Position numbers and translations under genes: made by a program. Positions 26,001-36,378 of a stretch of DNA of 61,961 bases are shown one piece after another (the stretch's first letter is position 1; every line of letters starts with the position of its first letter). The stretch spans positions 1-61,961 of the forward strand of contig JAULBX010025398.1 in assembly GCA_032358255.1 (NCBI GenBank). The letters are read 5' to 3'. Source of the stretch: Heterotrichella gracilis. Lineage: Eukaryota > Sar > Xanthophyceae > Tribonematales > Xanthonemataceae. Below the pieces are notes generated by a model, which saw nothing but the letters and a program-made list of their open reading frames with translations, was not told the origin of the DNA and did no database searches.

Positions 26001-28954
26001 GTGGGCCTGGGCCACATAGAAGTCTGGGTCCAGCCTCAGCATGAACTTGTCCTCCCCTGCACGGCAGTGAATAAGATGGTTACAGTACTAGTGCAAGACT
26101 TGCTTTTCACAACTCTCTTCGACACACATTCAGGGAGCCAACCTGAGCTCACTTGACTTTTCTATATAGTTTTGCACATTTATGATTCCAAAACTTGGAA
26201 ATTTCCAGATTTACTGCATGAATATATCCAGTGATAGATAATGACAAGCAATTGTGTGCACTATAATCTTTGGCAGGGCAAGCACAGTGTCCTAGTGCAC
26301 GCAATCGCTTGATGAATGGTAAGCATCACAGGACCATTGGCTACAACCTGCACTCGTCAACAGTGGGCAGTCAAGCACATCAACTGTCCCTGCACCCATG
26401 CACACAGACCCTAGCCAAGACCAGGACTGTACCTGACAGGAAGGGCTTGCAGAACAAGAGGCAGACTGAAGTCACACCCAGCATGAACGAGTCGCTCGAA
26501 CCTTTCGCAAATGCCTGCACAGACCACAGGGGCGCTCATGCCGAGCTTGATGCATACGATTATTTAAAATAAGGTCAATGCATCAGTAAATTTGACATGG
26601 GATTGGGAGTCATGCTAGCTTTGAACCTGACCTGCATCTGAAAGGTGTTTGTCTGCTCCCCAGCTTGCGCCCTGCACTCATTGACTCCCGCAACTGCTGA
26701 CAGCCATGCCAGCAGGGCCTCCTGGCACACACCCTTCTGCTTGGCAAGCTGCTTGCAAATGCCATGCGCAGCACCGTACACCACCTGCGAGGCCAGTCAC
26801 CAATCAGTCCAGGGCTTGTGATTAAAGCAAATATCAAAATGCTCCTTTCCACGGCAGTAATCACTACACATGATCCGATGTGCCAGCAAAGATGTGCTTG
26901 GCGCCGCATGGGCAAGACTGACTGCTAATCTGGCTGTATTGCTGGAATGCTTGTGCTAACTATGATCCCAACATGGCTGCCAGACAGTAGACGAGATCAA
27001 AATATCTTGAATGATGCAAAGGTCAGCAATCGCACCTGCAGCTTGTGACTGATATCCATCATGCACATGTCAATGTCCCGAGTGACTGAGGGATAGCCCC
27101 TGAGGCTTGTGAAGATGTCCTTGCTGCTGGAGACAACTGTTCCACCAGGCCCAATGGTTGGCATGGTCCCAATGCCCAGCAACGGCGCCAAGATGCTGTC
27201 TTTTTCAAACTTCTGTCCAGTCATCTTTGGGTTCTCCGCAGCCTTCTGGACTTCCCGCAGCAACACCGCTGTCAGCACCTTGGCCATGGATGCAGACTGC
27301 AACAGAATCTGTGGAAGCGACAGCTTCTGCTGGATCTGCGGCAAATCCATGTTGAGGCGGACGTCCTTCAGTGTCGCCAGAGCGTTCCTCAGCACGCCCT
27401 CCCAAAGAGTTGCTTCTTCAGCAGTTGATGTCTGCTCAACACAGGCCTGCAGCAGTAGGGTAGCATTACCAGCTGGTGATGAATGCAGTTGCTTCTATGA
27501 ACATCCACCACACAGTCCACACCAATACTTTTGCAGCGAACAAGTAATGGGTTCCACCGCAAAAAAACTAAGGATACATTACCTGAGCTGTCTCGTTGGC
27601 TTGAGTAACACAAAATGGTACCAGCAATACCGGGACAGTGTGACTGGTGCTTGCAGGTGCATGCGGCAACTGCTAATCTTGCTATTACTACCATAATCCC
27701 CCTCACATATCCAGAAACCAAACCCAGTGCCCCATTTGCCATGGTTGCCCATACAGGTAATGTGATCCTTGCAGGTAATGCGGTCTCACCTCAAGGAAAT
27801 CACACCCAATGCGCCTGGCCACCAGGTTGTCCATCAGCTTCTTCTGCTGCACCCCCCCCTCAAAGTACAGGTCATCCTCCTGATCATTCACCAGGGTCTT
27901 CAGTGCCTTGGCCGCCAAATGCTGCTGCAACAGCCTCAGGCCCTGCTGCACCACCTGCGCAGCTGCCCCCTGCTGCCCCTGCTGTGCACGCGCCCAGCAG
28001 TCATACAGCACCTCTATCGCAGCCAGTCGATGCGGCAACCTGCTTGGCTGCAGCAGCTGGAGCACCATCTTGTCAGCATCAGCTAATGCCAAGGTTTTGG
28101 CATCCCCAGCGCTTGCAAGGCTGACTGAGATGCTGCCAGCAGCTGCAGACCCTGTCAGAGACACCGCCACGCCCAGCGCGTGTTGGAGAGCAGATGCCAG
28201 CTGTGCTTCGTCTTGTGACTGTACGACGACTGATGCAGGCGGTGGATTGCTTGTGCTGTACCAGTGCTTCGCACCCTTGACCCACTTGGGGCGCAGAGAT
28301 TTGGTAGCTGCTGGTGGTGCAGCCGCAGCTTGGTCCTGGCTACGAGCTTGCGGCTGTGCGACTGGTGCTGGTGGGGCTGGTTGAGGCACCGCTGCTTGTG
28401 GTGGTACTGCTGCTTGTGTTGCGTGTGATTGTGGTGCTGCCAGCTGTGCTTGTTGACCCATGGCTGCAGCCAGCGCCTGTTGGAGCCAAATCTGCGTCGG
28501 GTCAAGCTGCTGAGGGCCAGAGGTGGAAGGCCCAGAGGCGGGCTGTGCCGGTTGTGCAACACTGGCAGGAGGTTGAGTTGGCATAGGAGCTGCTGCAGCA
28601 CTAGGGGAGGGTGCTGCATTGTTCTGTAGCAGTGAAGCCAGTGGCCCAGGTGAAAACAGTGCAGCAAAAGGGTTGTCTGGCTGCTGGTCTGGCTGGCTCC
28701 AGGTGGGTTGCACAGCAGCTGGCTGAGCAGTAGAAAGCTGTGGCCCTGCTGGAGGATCCACGTCCATGTTTTCCTGTGAACCAGGAAGAAAACCTGGGTT
28801 TAAACTTCTAGGCTTCCTACTGGGTTTGAGCAGCGTGCACTGACAAGCACCCATGTGCCCGCTATTGGCCTCATCCTACCTGCAAGCTAGCCTGTATAGC
28901 TGCTTCTATTTGCATCTGTTCCAGATAGTCCATCTCATCCATATCTTCGTCCAT
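20062..28954 (-). CDS. Ubiquitin E4 (Ufd2-type) core fused to a BIRC6-type E2 (UBC) domain
   Basis: Predicted ubiquitin chain-elongation factor and conjugating enzyme in one chain. Exons: 28880-28954, 27790-28773, 27036-27446, 26632-26784, 26433-26514, 25593-26056, 25073-25228, 24678-24804, 24172-24280, 23597-23836, 23000-23216, 22416-22662, 21925-22118, 21579-21723, 21108-21355, 20614-20804, 20062-20194; every phase agrees, 1391 aa. Order: acidic UIM-like start with EAAIQASLQ (1-25); Ala/Gln/Pro-rich linker (26 to about 220); Ufd2 core (about 330-1090), with [76 protein letters not shown] and [20 protein letters not shown]; then UBC (about 1155-1391) with [20 protein letters not shown] (catalytic Cys about 1253, codon 21201-21203), [20 protein letters not shown] and a C-terminal helix. 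The U-box expected after the core is absent. The UBC resembles BIRC6/UBE2O-type E2s. Confidence 0.9.
23807..23970 (-). repeat. Exon 10 start of the E4-E2 gene with two degenerate intronic copies
   Basis: The real sequence at 23807-23842 (encoding [10 protein letters not shown] after the acceptor) has imperfect copies at 23893-23924 (readable as HSINLLMEL) and 23946-23970. Both copies sit in intron 9, upstream of the exon on the coding strand. Confidence 0.75.
24340..24685. repeat. Diverged tandem duplication in intron 8 of the E4-E2 gene
   Basis: The segment at about 24350-24405 (core GGGTGCAAAAGGGTGCAA) recurs at about 24512-24566. The segment at 24453-24500 (CTGCTTTATTCA followed by AATTGCCATACC) recurs at 24628-24680, where it forms the donor end of exon 8. 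Unit length is about 165 bp, so the intron grew by duplicating the exon 8 donor side plus intron. Confidence 0.7.
26898..26960 (+). repeat. LINE 3'-end fragment (5'-truncated copy)
   Basis: Shares the string GACTGACTGCTAATCTGGCT and the TGCTGGAATGCTTGT tail with the copy at the right end of the window (opposite orientation). Its 5' flank, GGCGCCGCATG, aligns with the end of the reverse-transcriptase relic at 58820. It lies in intron 3 of the E4-E2 gene. Confidence 0.65.
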
Positions 28955-29552
28955 CTCGCTTGTGGGCGTTCAGCCTTTGTTTCCTTGGAGTCTGATCAAC
29001 ACACAAGGCCAAAGCGATTCAACTGGTACTCGTTATTGACACGGCCGTGATAGGTGATTCACACTGTCATCAAGTCAACAGTGTCACATGGATGGGCGAG
29101 GTATTCTGTATCGTAACACAGAGGGGGGCTGTTTTGCATCTGCAGCAAATGGTGAACACGACTGACTTGGGCAATATTAGAAACCAGCTGGTTTACAATA
29201 GGCAAGGTGCTGCAGCAACAACAAGCACACAATGTTTGACTTCTGTTGGGCAGTTGAGGTCAGTTACTTTGAAGCCTGAGCACTGGGGCATAAAGCACTG
29301 GGGCATAAAGCAGTGGGGCATGTGCACATGCATGCATATGCTCAACACCACTTGTCGCTCGATACGCCACGTGTCAACTCCATGATGTCGTAGGACCAAT
29401 CCTAGAGGTGGTGGAAACTTGCGGCAAGAACAGGTCTACTACTGGGCCATAGACTTCAGTGGCACAATCCATTGGCGCACCGCACACTTGAGGATATACT
29501 TGACACCTGATCTTGCGCTTCCAGATCTCTCTTCGCCCAGCAACTGCACGCC
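28955..29552. other. Divergent upstream region between E4-E2 and FabD genes
   Basis: About 600 bases between opposed start codons, so it probably holds both promoters. A 15-bp tandem repeat lies at 29281-29321. No other element can be named. Confidence 0.45.
29281..29321. repeat. 15-bp tandem repeat upstream of FabD
   Basis: Two perfect copies of CACTGGGGCATAAAG (29281-29295 and 29296-29310) are followed by a partial third copy with one change. It lies about 230 bases before the FabD start codon. Confidence 0.85.
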
Positions 29553-32500
29553 ATGGCAGCCCACCAAGGCACCCTGTCGAGACTCCCTAGCTTGGCTACG
29601 GGTTGCTCGGGGAGGTCCTTGCAAAGCCTGAAGTTCCGCAGGTATGGTTTGATAAGATTGGGGTCCACGTGTGTTGTGTTTGTGTCCTATCTCTGAACGT
29701 GTCGACCAGTCCTAACCCACTGCTGCCCCCTCCTTGTAGGCATGCCCGGGTGCCCCTGCAGGCGACGCGCACTGTCAAAGCATCTGTGGCCACAGAGCAG
29801 GTGAGTCATACAGCAAGGGAGTATGTGTCCGCATATTGCCCGCAGCTACAGTGTGCTGCACATGCATGCAGCTGTCACATGCGTTGGCCTCCAAGTTGGG
29901 AGCTGTGTCAGTGATGTGGGTTTGTGGTGCCTAGACTGTGGATGATGCCAAGTTCGCTGACTACAAGCCCAAGGTGGCGTTCTTCTTCCCCGGGCAAGGA
30001 GCACAGAGCGTAGGCATGGCCAAGGTACAGTCTGCTGTTGGGATGCTTTGCCCGTGCCCAGATCATGCTGGGCATTGGCATCGCCATTGCCGTTTGCCAC
30101 AATATTGGAATGCTGCTGTGGTATAGTGCATATAATCATGTACGCTGCTTGTACCCTGTGTCAGCACTGCGTGTACTGTCGCAGGATGTGTGCGCCAATG
30201 TGCCAGCTGCTAAGCAGATGTTTGACACGGCGTCAGAGATCCTGGGCTATGATCTGCTGCAAGTGTGTACTGAAGGTGAGCACAATATCAGCATCTTGCA
30301 AGATATGTTCAATGCCTTATAGGTTAGGCACCTTCCCTTACAACTACTATAACTTAAATGGCCCAGTTTGGATCCACCAATAGACACACATGACACTCCA
30401 GCCTCGTGAACGGCGCCAAGTGCCAGCCTTATGCAAACCTCTGTCAACAAGGTATCCCTTTATCTGAGTCCCTTACATGCCATGCGTTTTCGTCACCTAG
30501 GTCCCAAGGAAAAGCTGGACTCCACTGCTGTGAGCCAGCCGGCCATTTATGTCGCCAGTTTGGCGGCAGTGGAACAGCTGAGGCAGGAGCAAGGAGAGGT
30601 GAGCTCATTGCTATTTGTTGATTCAAATGGTTCGTCCGATACATGCTTTGCAATTATACAGCCAGGTTGTGCAGCAACCTCTACAAGTGTGCTCACCCAC
30701 AAATGTCCTGGCATTCACTCCTATGTCCTGCACTATATGCTGTGCCTGACGGTCATGCATTGCAAATTGCATGTTTTGTGCATGAAGGTTGCGCACAGTC
30801 ACGTCAGTTTGTGTGGCTCTAGGCCCCATGTAGGCATGGTTTGTGCACAGTACACCTTGCAGCAGCAAGGAGCCGTGAATCATTATTTCCCTGCAGGATG
30901 TGATCAACTCGGTTGATGTCACTTGTGGCCTGAGCCTTGGGGAGTACACAGCATTGGCATTTGCAGGAGCTTTCAGGTACAGAGCCGTTATTAATGTGCT
31001 TTAAAAGGGAATTCGCTTGTCACTTGCGCATATGCATGGACTGATAAATCCATCCACGGCAGGTCCAGCCATCTAATGGGGTTATTTTTTGTGCAACCAC
31101 CGTGCTATGTATGGTCCTTCGTGGCATCTCGGACAGGGCGGCAAATGCAAGTGTTGGCGCTCAAATGTGTGTGACTGGCTGATTTGTCCTGACTGTGCCA
31201 TGCTATGCAGCTTTGAGGATGGTCTGAAGCTGGTCAAGCTGCGCGGCGAGAGCATGCAGGCAGCGGCTGACGCACAGCCATCCAGCATGATGTCAATCAT
31301 CGGCCTCAGCTCAGACAAGGTGATGGCACGGGCAAGCACTTCTAATATCCTGACATGATTTTGACTGGGCTGCTCGCATTACAAAACATTTGAATAGAGA
31401 TCACATTCATAACTGGCATCAGCAATGCCAGGACACAACCTGGTGGGATTCCTTAAGGCTGTCTGCTAGTCTGGCTGTTAGCTTGCAACTAACTATGATT
31501 GTTGACATTTGTGCCAGGTCCAAGAATTGGTTGACGCCGCCAACAAGGAGGTCGACCCAGCACAGGCTGTCAAGATCGCCAACTACCTGTGCAATGGTAA
31601 CTACGTCATCTCTGGTGGTGTGGGCGGGTGTGATGTTGTGGAGAAGATTGCAAAGGACTTCAAGGCGCGCATGGTAGTGCGTCTGGCAGTGGCAGGTAAG
31701 CTGTGTGTCTTTTTCTCCATGTTTGGAGGTCAACGCACACATTGTGACCGTAGGGCAGTGGCAATTGATGCTGCGCCTCTTGATGCATGCACCATTCAGG
31801 GGATAATTAATTGGCGCAACAACAGCATGCCATGTATTATGTTGCATGTTGGCTCCAGATGTGCATGTTGGGAGGTAGGATTCAAGTGCGGTGCACCCAA
31901 TCAGCAATCATGATGTTGTCATGTGGTGGTCAGATTTGCCTGACATACAATGGTACCGGCATCGAGTCCTGTCGAATTATTGTCTCATTACCTTGCTATT
32001 TACCTAAGCAAACCTATGAAGACAGCCCCACAAGCGGCAGCGGTAAAACAATTGGTGCCTGCTGTAGGTGCCTTCCACACAGACTACATGCAGCCAGCTG
32101 TTGGCAAGCTGCAGGAGGCGCTGGCTGCAACCCCCTTGATCACCCCCAGGATCCCCGTCATCTCCAATGTGGATGCGCAACCGCATGCTGACCCTGAGGT
32201 CATCAAGGCCATCCTGGCAAGGCAGGCAAGTCCTGATCAGCAAGCTAGGTTGTTGTACACAGTGATCAAACGCATGAGGCAGGCATCTTGGTGGCGTATC
32301 ATTAGGGAGGTGTTATGCCCATTGGGGAAGGGAGCGCAAAGTCGGGGAGATGTCTGTATACACGAGTCACAAGCCCAACTGGCTTCGTATCTTGGTGTTT
32401 TGTAATGTTTGCATTGGTTTGTGTACGCAGGTGACGTCCCCTGTGCAATGGGAGACCACCATGAAGACTCTGCTTGAGAGGGGCATGGAGACTGGTTACG

Positions 32501-32580
32501 AGCTGGGGCCTGGCAAGGTCATCTCGGGCATCATGAAGCGCATTGACAAGACACAGGCAATCACCAACATCACTGTCTGA
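29553..32580 (+). CDS. fabD: Malonyl-CoA:ACP transacylase, plastid type
   Basis: Transfers malonyl groups from CoA to acyl carrier protein, the first commitment to type II fatty-acid synthesis in the plastid stroma. Exons: 29553-29641, 29740-29800, 29935-30024, 30185-30275, 30501-30598, 30897-30976, 31211-31319, 31518-31695, 32068-32225, 32431-32580; phases close, 367 aa. Seen: VAFFFPGQGAQSVGMAK, nucleophile motif GLSLGEYTALAFAGAF (Ser about residue 156, the plant/cyanobacterial variant of GHSLGEY), NYLCNGNYVISGG, catalytic His in AFHTDYMQPAV (about 269), and VTSPVQWE near the end. The first about 50 residues are Ser/Arg-rich without acids, as in a transit peptide. Intron 9 has a GC donor (AG|GCAAGT at 32226), and splicing it restores ARQVTSPVQWE. 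A LINE tail sits in intron 7. Confidence 0.95.
31421..31500 (+). repeat. LINE 3'-end fragment (5'-truncated copy)
   Basis: AGCAATGCCAGGACA followed by CTGTCTGCTAGTCTGGCTGT and an ACTAACTATGATTGTTG tail; the first part aligns with CAATGCCAGGACAGGACTG at the end of the LINE relic (58801). It lies inside intron 7 of the FabD gene, same strand. Confidence 0.6.
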
Positions 32581-33264
32581 TGCCATAGGCACCAGGATGG
32601 GACGGAGCTTGAGGCAGGGGGGAGATGGTCAGCGAGCTTTCCATCATGACCAGTATGGGGTAGTACAGCATGAACGTGCACCATGGGGCAGGCAGTCAAT
32701 TGCTAGGTCACCAACGCAGTCAATTTGGACAGGCAGGTGTTTACATACGACGTAACATATCAGTTTTTGCATGCTCTCCTCAGCAGGTGCATTGCAGCAG
32801 TTAAATATATTAAGATTTTGCACACCGAGTTGAAAAGGAGAACACACCAAAGGTTATGACCATCATGGTGCTGTGCTGCTGTTTACCGTCCCTATGATCC
32901 CAAGCTTTTGGGGCAACGTTGTTATGGCTGGGATTGTTTTGCCGTTGGCTGGGATTGGTTAAAATAACCTGAAACCAACTGTTTTTGGCTTTGGAACATG
33001 GTCAAATTCCTGCCATGATCAGTCAAAGCTTGTATAACAAGTAGTTGCGAGGAGTAGCTGGCCCTATTTTATGTACGGCATACATGCGGTTCCCAGAGTG
33101 CGCAACGTTGACGCATTCCTTTGCATGCATGCATTCCATTGCATGCGTTCCCTAGCATGTGCCACCAACAACCATAAAAGAAACGGACGGTCTAGACAGT
33201 GTAGAGTTTCGTAATAGGCATACGTGAATTAAATTGCCACAATCTCAGCTTCCTACCTGGCACT
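32581..33264. other. Intergenic between FabD and the next plus-strand gene
   Basis: Should contain the FabD 3' UTR and the next promoter. No coding frame is recognised. TGCATGCA occurs at 33122-33129, about 140 bases before the next start codon. Confidence 0.45.
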
Positions 33265-35016
33265 ATGTCGCACCCAAGGAACCAGGCTACCCTGAACAAG
33301 GAAAACTTTGCTGAAATTGGCAACCAAATCTGCTTTGGAAGCCTCGATGGTTTTCCAACACTGGAAGAGGCGGCAAAGATCTCTCGCCACGCCTCCACGA
33401 GAACCTCCCTTCGCCCCAAGAGGTTGACCGTGCAAGCCACTGCAGTGCCAACCAAGGCCTCGCATTCAACCAAAACTGCCAGTACTTTCAACGAGCAACA
33501 CCCCCGAGACACCTGGAGCATATTCAGTGACCCTGGAGTGCACTCACACAGTAGCACTACAGCTCTCAACCTCCAACCCCTATCCAGCGACATGATACGA
33601 TGGGTGGTGCAACTGGAGAACTTTGCCTTCCGATGGGAAGCCCTGGTCGAGCTTGCAAGTTCAATGCAGCAGGATATGTCACCACCTGCCTTCTGCCAAT
33701 CACTATGGAGACTGGAAATTGTGCCCACTGTCCTCCTCCAAACACTCACCCTTGGATACCGTGTTGTTGCCTCAGAGGGCTGCTCACCTGCTGACTATGA
33801 CCTGCTGTCAAGTGTGTTCTCTCTGCTGCAACACCTTGCTTGCCACGAGGCAGATAGCATGCTACAAGGCAAGTGCCGTTTGGCCATATCTGTTTGCTTC
33901 ATGTGTGTTGCAACCTGAACTGAATGTCGTCTTGTGGGGTGCTACAGCCAAGGTGCACGAGTACTGCTACCCCTACTTGATAGAAAACAAGAACAGCAAC
34001 AGCAATGAAGCTGAGATGTTGCGGGTGCATAGCTTGTGCCTCTTGCTGGCCTTGTTGAAGGTGGGGACGTACCTTGATTTCTACAGTCTGAATTCCACAA
34101 GCGCAGCTGCTTGCAATGCACCTTGCTCCAGTGCGCTACACTATGCCGTTGCACCGCAGTCTGCTGCAGTGTGCTTCTAACTCGTGATTGTGAGGCGCAG
34201 GCAAGCCCAGCAGATGCAACTGCTGCCATTGTCACCCACGATGGTCTGGTAGACTTGTTTACCACAGTTTTGTCGCCTGGCACATCAGATCTCTCGCGGT
34301 GGATGGGCCTTGTCCTGCTCAACAGGCTGACCACTAGATTAAACCTGGTATGACTGCGTGGGTCCACTTTTTGTTATTTTCTCCCTGTTGGACCTGTATA
34401 AAATCTATCATACACATTGCAATGTCGCCATTGCAAGGACAACTCGCCGCCAGTCTCTGCAAAATCAGTGTGCCAAATTTTGCAGTGCCAGCAAGTCGAT
34501 GTCAACGGTCCAAGTGCAGTTACAAGATTTGCCAGGCTTATGGTTCCTGTGGAGCGCTTGCTGATGGGCTTCTCTCAGCTAGATTCCCACACACTAGCTG
34601 TGCACCACGTTCACATATTCAACTGTCTGTTCGAGTTCTGTACACTGTTGGCCAACAGTCCTCTCCTCCCCAGCTTCATATCCGCTCGCTTGGCAAACGT
34701 GACCACCTTCCTGTCGGCCAAGCCCCTGCTTCTGAGACTGTTCACGTGTGAGACTGCCAGGTAACCCCGCCTGGTCTTGCTGCAACTGAAGTGTTGACTC
34801 ATGCGTGGTCCATAGTGCAGCATGTGTTTACCACCTGCTCAATTTGCAACAAGCCTCACATACCCCTTCCACAACCGCAGGAAACTGATGCGCACGTTGC
34901 AGAAACTGGGCTTGGATGCTGAATTGCAAGATTTCAAGTGTGCACTGAGCACAGTGCTGCTAACGGGGCTGGGTCCAGACTTGGGCGCTGCACAGAACGT
35001 TCTGGCTTCTGAGTGA
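33265..35016 (+). CDS. Unrecognised Leu-rich helical protein
   Basis: I do not recognise the family. Exons: 33265-33868, 33948-34060, 34201-34347, about 34486-34760, 34881-35016; 424 aa with phases closing. The first about 100 residues are polar, Ser/Thr-rich and probably disordered. The rest is a run of amphipathic Leu-rich helices (for example VHSLCLLLALLK, RWMGLVLLNRLTTRL, FISARLANVTTFLSAK), which suggests an alpha-solenoid (ARM/HEAT-like) fold, but no repeat consensus is clear. No signal peptide or membrane segment. Intron 1 is short (79 bases) with a GC donor (AG|GCAAGT at 33869); reading a nearby GT instead gives an early stop. The acceptor of exon 4 could be six bases later. It ends 171 bases from the convergent CNOT9 gene. 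Confidence 0.6.
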
Positions 35017-35187
35017 CACCTTGACAGCCAAAATCACCGACATGCGTTGTCCATTCTGCTTCCTCCTGCCAAGCAGCCCACCACTCCTTTGGAAGCACTG
35101 ACAGCGCCCAGCCCAGTGTTGATGCAGCCCCTGCCCCACTGCAACCACCAATATCCTCCAATTACTTGTCTGCCGTTGGAAGTTCCA

Positions 35188-36378
35188 CTATGTCTGCAGT
35201 GCTGTTGGCTGCACTACATCGGCTGCCAAGGCTGCAGCATCTTGTGTATAGCCCACGTTGATGAGCAGCTGTGCAAGCCACCTGCAGCAGACCAGTAACG
35301 TTTACCACCAAGCACTGGTTGTTTTACGCGACAACCTGACTTTAAAATCGAAGTGTGCGTACCTTCTTGTTGTTATGTCATCCTTCAAACAAGCCGTGAA
35401 CTGGGGGTTGCGAAGCAGCTCAGGCAAACAGGAGCGCAGTGCTTCCCTTGCCCTAGGGTTGTCGCTCAGGCGCAGGTAGCACCGGATAATGTGCTTGAGC
35501 AAACGCACAGACGGCTGCTCTGCAAGCAACTGCACCATGTTGCCCAGCACTGCCCCCACCGCGTAGAACCGCTCTGCTGTTGCACAGATGTAGCTCAGCC
35601 CCACCTGCAATGCATGCCACGTCTCAACACTAGGAACTCTTATGCAACAAAAAACCGCAAGACACAGTCTTCATCCTTGATAGTGGTACATACGTTGTCC
35701 ATGAGGATCTTTTGAACAATGAAGGTCGCAACTGTCTTTGAGAGTTCGCTGCCCATCTCCATGGTCCGCAAGCACAATGGAATGATCTCGGTGGAAAGCA
35801 AGAAGTTGATAACCTCAGTATCGTCCACCTGCATGTGCAACCGCGTTACAGCACTTGCAAGCAGGCAGGAGTTGCTGCTGCAAAGCCTTTCTCCCTTACC
35901 TTGACCAGGGCCCCAATAACACCAAGGCTTGTCAGCCTCAGGTACTCAAATGGGCGAGTTTTGCTGACTGTATTGAGGAAGGGATACAGAAAAAGAGGGA
36001 TGTGTGCTGCGCAGTTGCAAAGAGGGGTTAGACAGTAGATAGCAAGGCTGGATTCCACCTATGTTACTCCCTGCATCATCCAAATGGCCAACCTTGAAGG
36101 AACAAGCCTCTCGTCTCAGGGTGTGAAGCAACGCATTGCAAGAGTGCCAAAGCGTTGCAGACACGGTTGGAGGCGTGGGCTGTGAGAGATGGAGGTGAAA
36201 GCAGAGGATAGATGGACACAATCTCCTGGAGGAGGGCGGTGATGGTTCCATTGCTGTGCCACAGGTAGATGGCTAGTTCAGGGAATGACTCTCTCTTCTT
36301 GCTCAGCTCCAGCAACGAGTTTTCTCTTGTTAGTGGGTTTGTCAAGTCCAGCACAAGCTCTGGCATGTTGGAAGCCAT
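35188..36378 (-). CDS. CCR4-NOT complex subunit 9 (CNOT9/Rcd1/CAF40)
   Basis: Armadillo-repeat subunit of the CCR4-NOT deadenylase complex; recruits mRNA-binding partners for decay. Exons: 36093-36378, 35900-36006, 35694-35828, 35363-35604, 35188-35281; 287 aa, the usual family core length. Nearly the whole chain matches this very conserved family: [113 protein letters not shown]. The start at 36378 gives [15 protein letters not shown], in line with relatives. If the last donor (35362) is not used, the frame reads on to a stop at 35302; the spliced form, with TTRRWLAQLL, fits the family better. Low-conservation N-terminal Gln-rich tails of animals and yeast are absent. Confidence 0.96.

Noticed and set aside
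33192..33749. 185-codon minus-strand open frame
   Set aside because: Shadow of the first exon of the plus-strand gene at 33265, which splices onward through four introns in phase.
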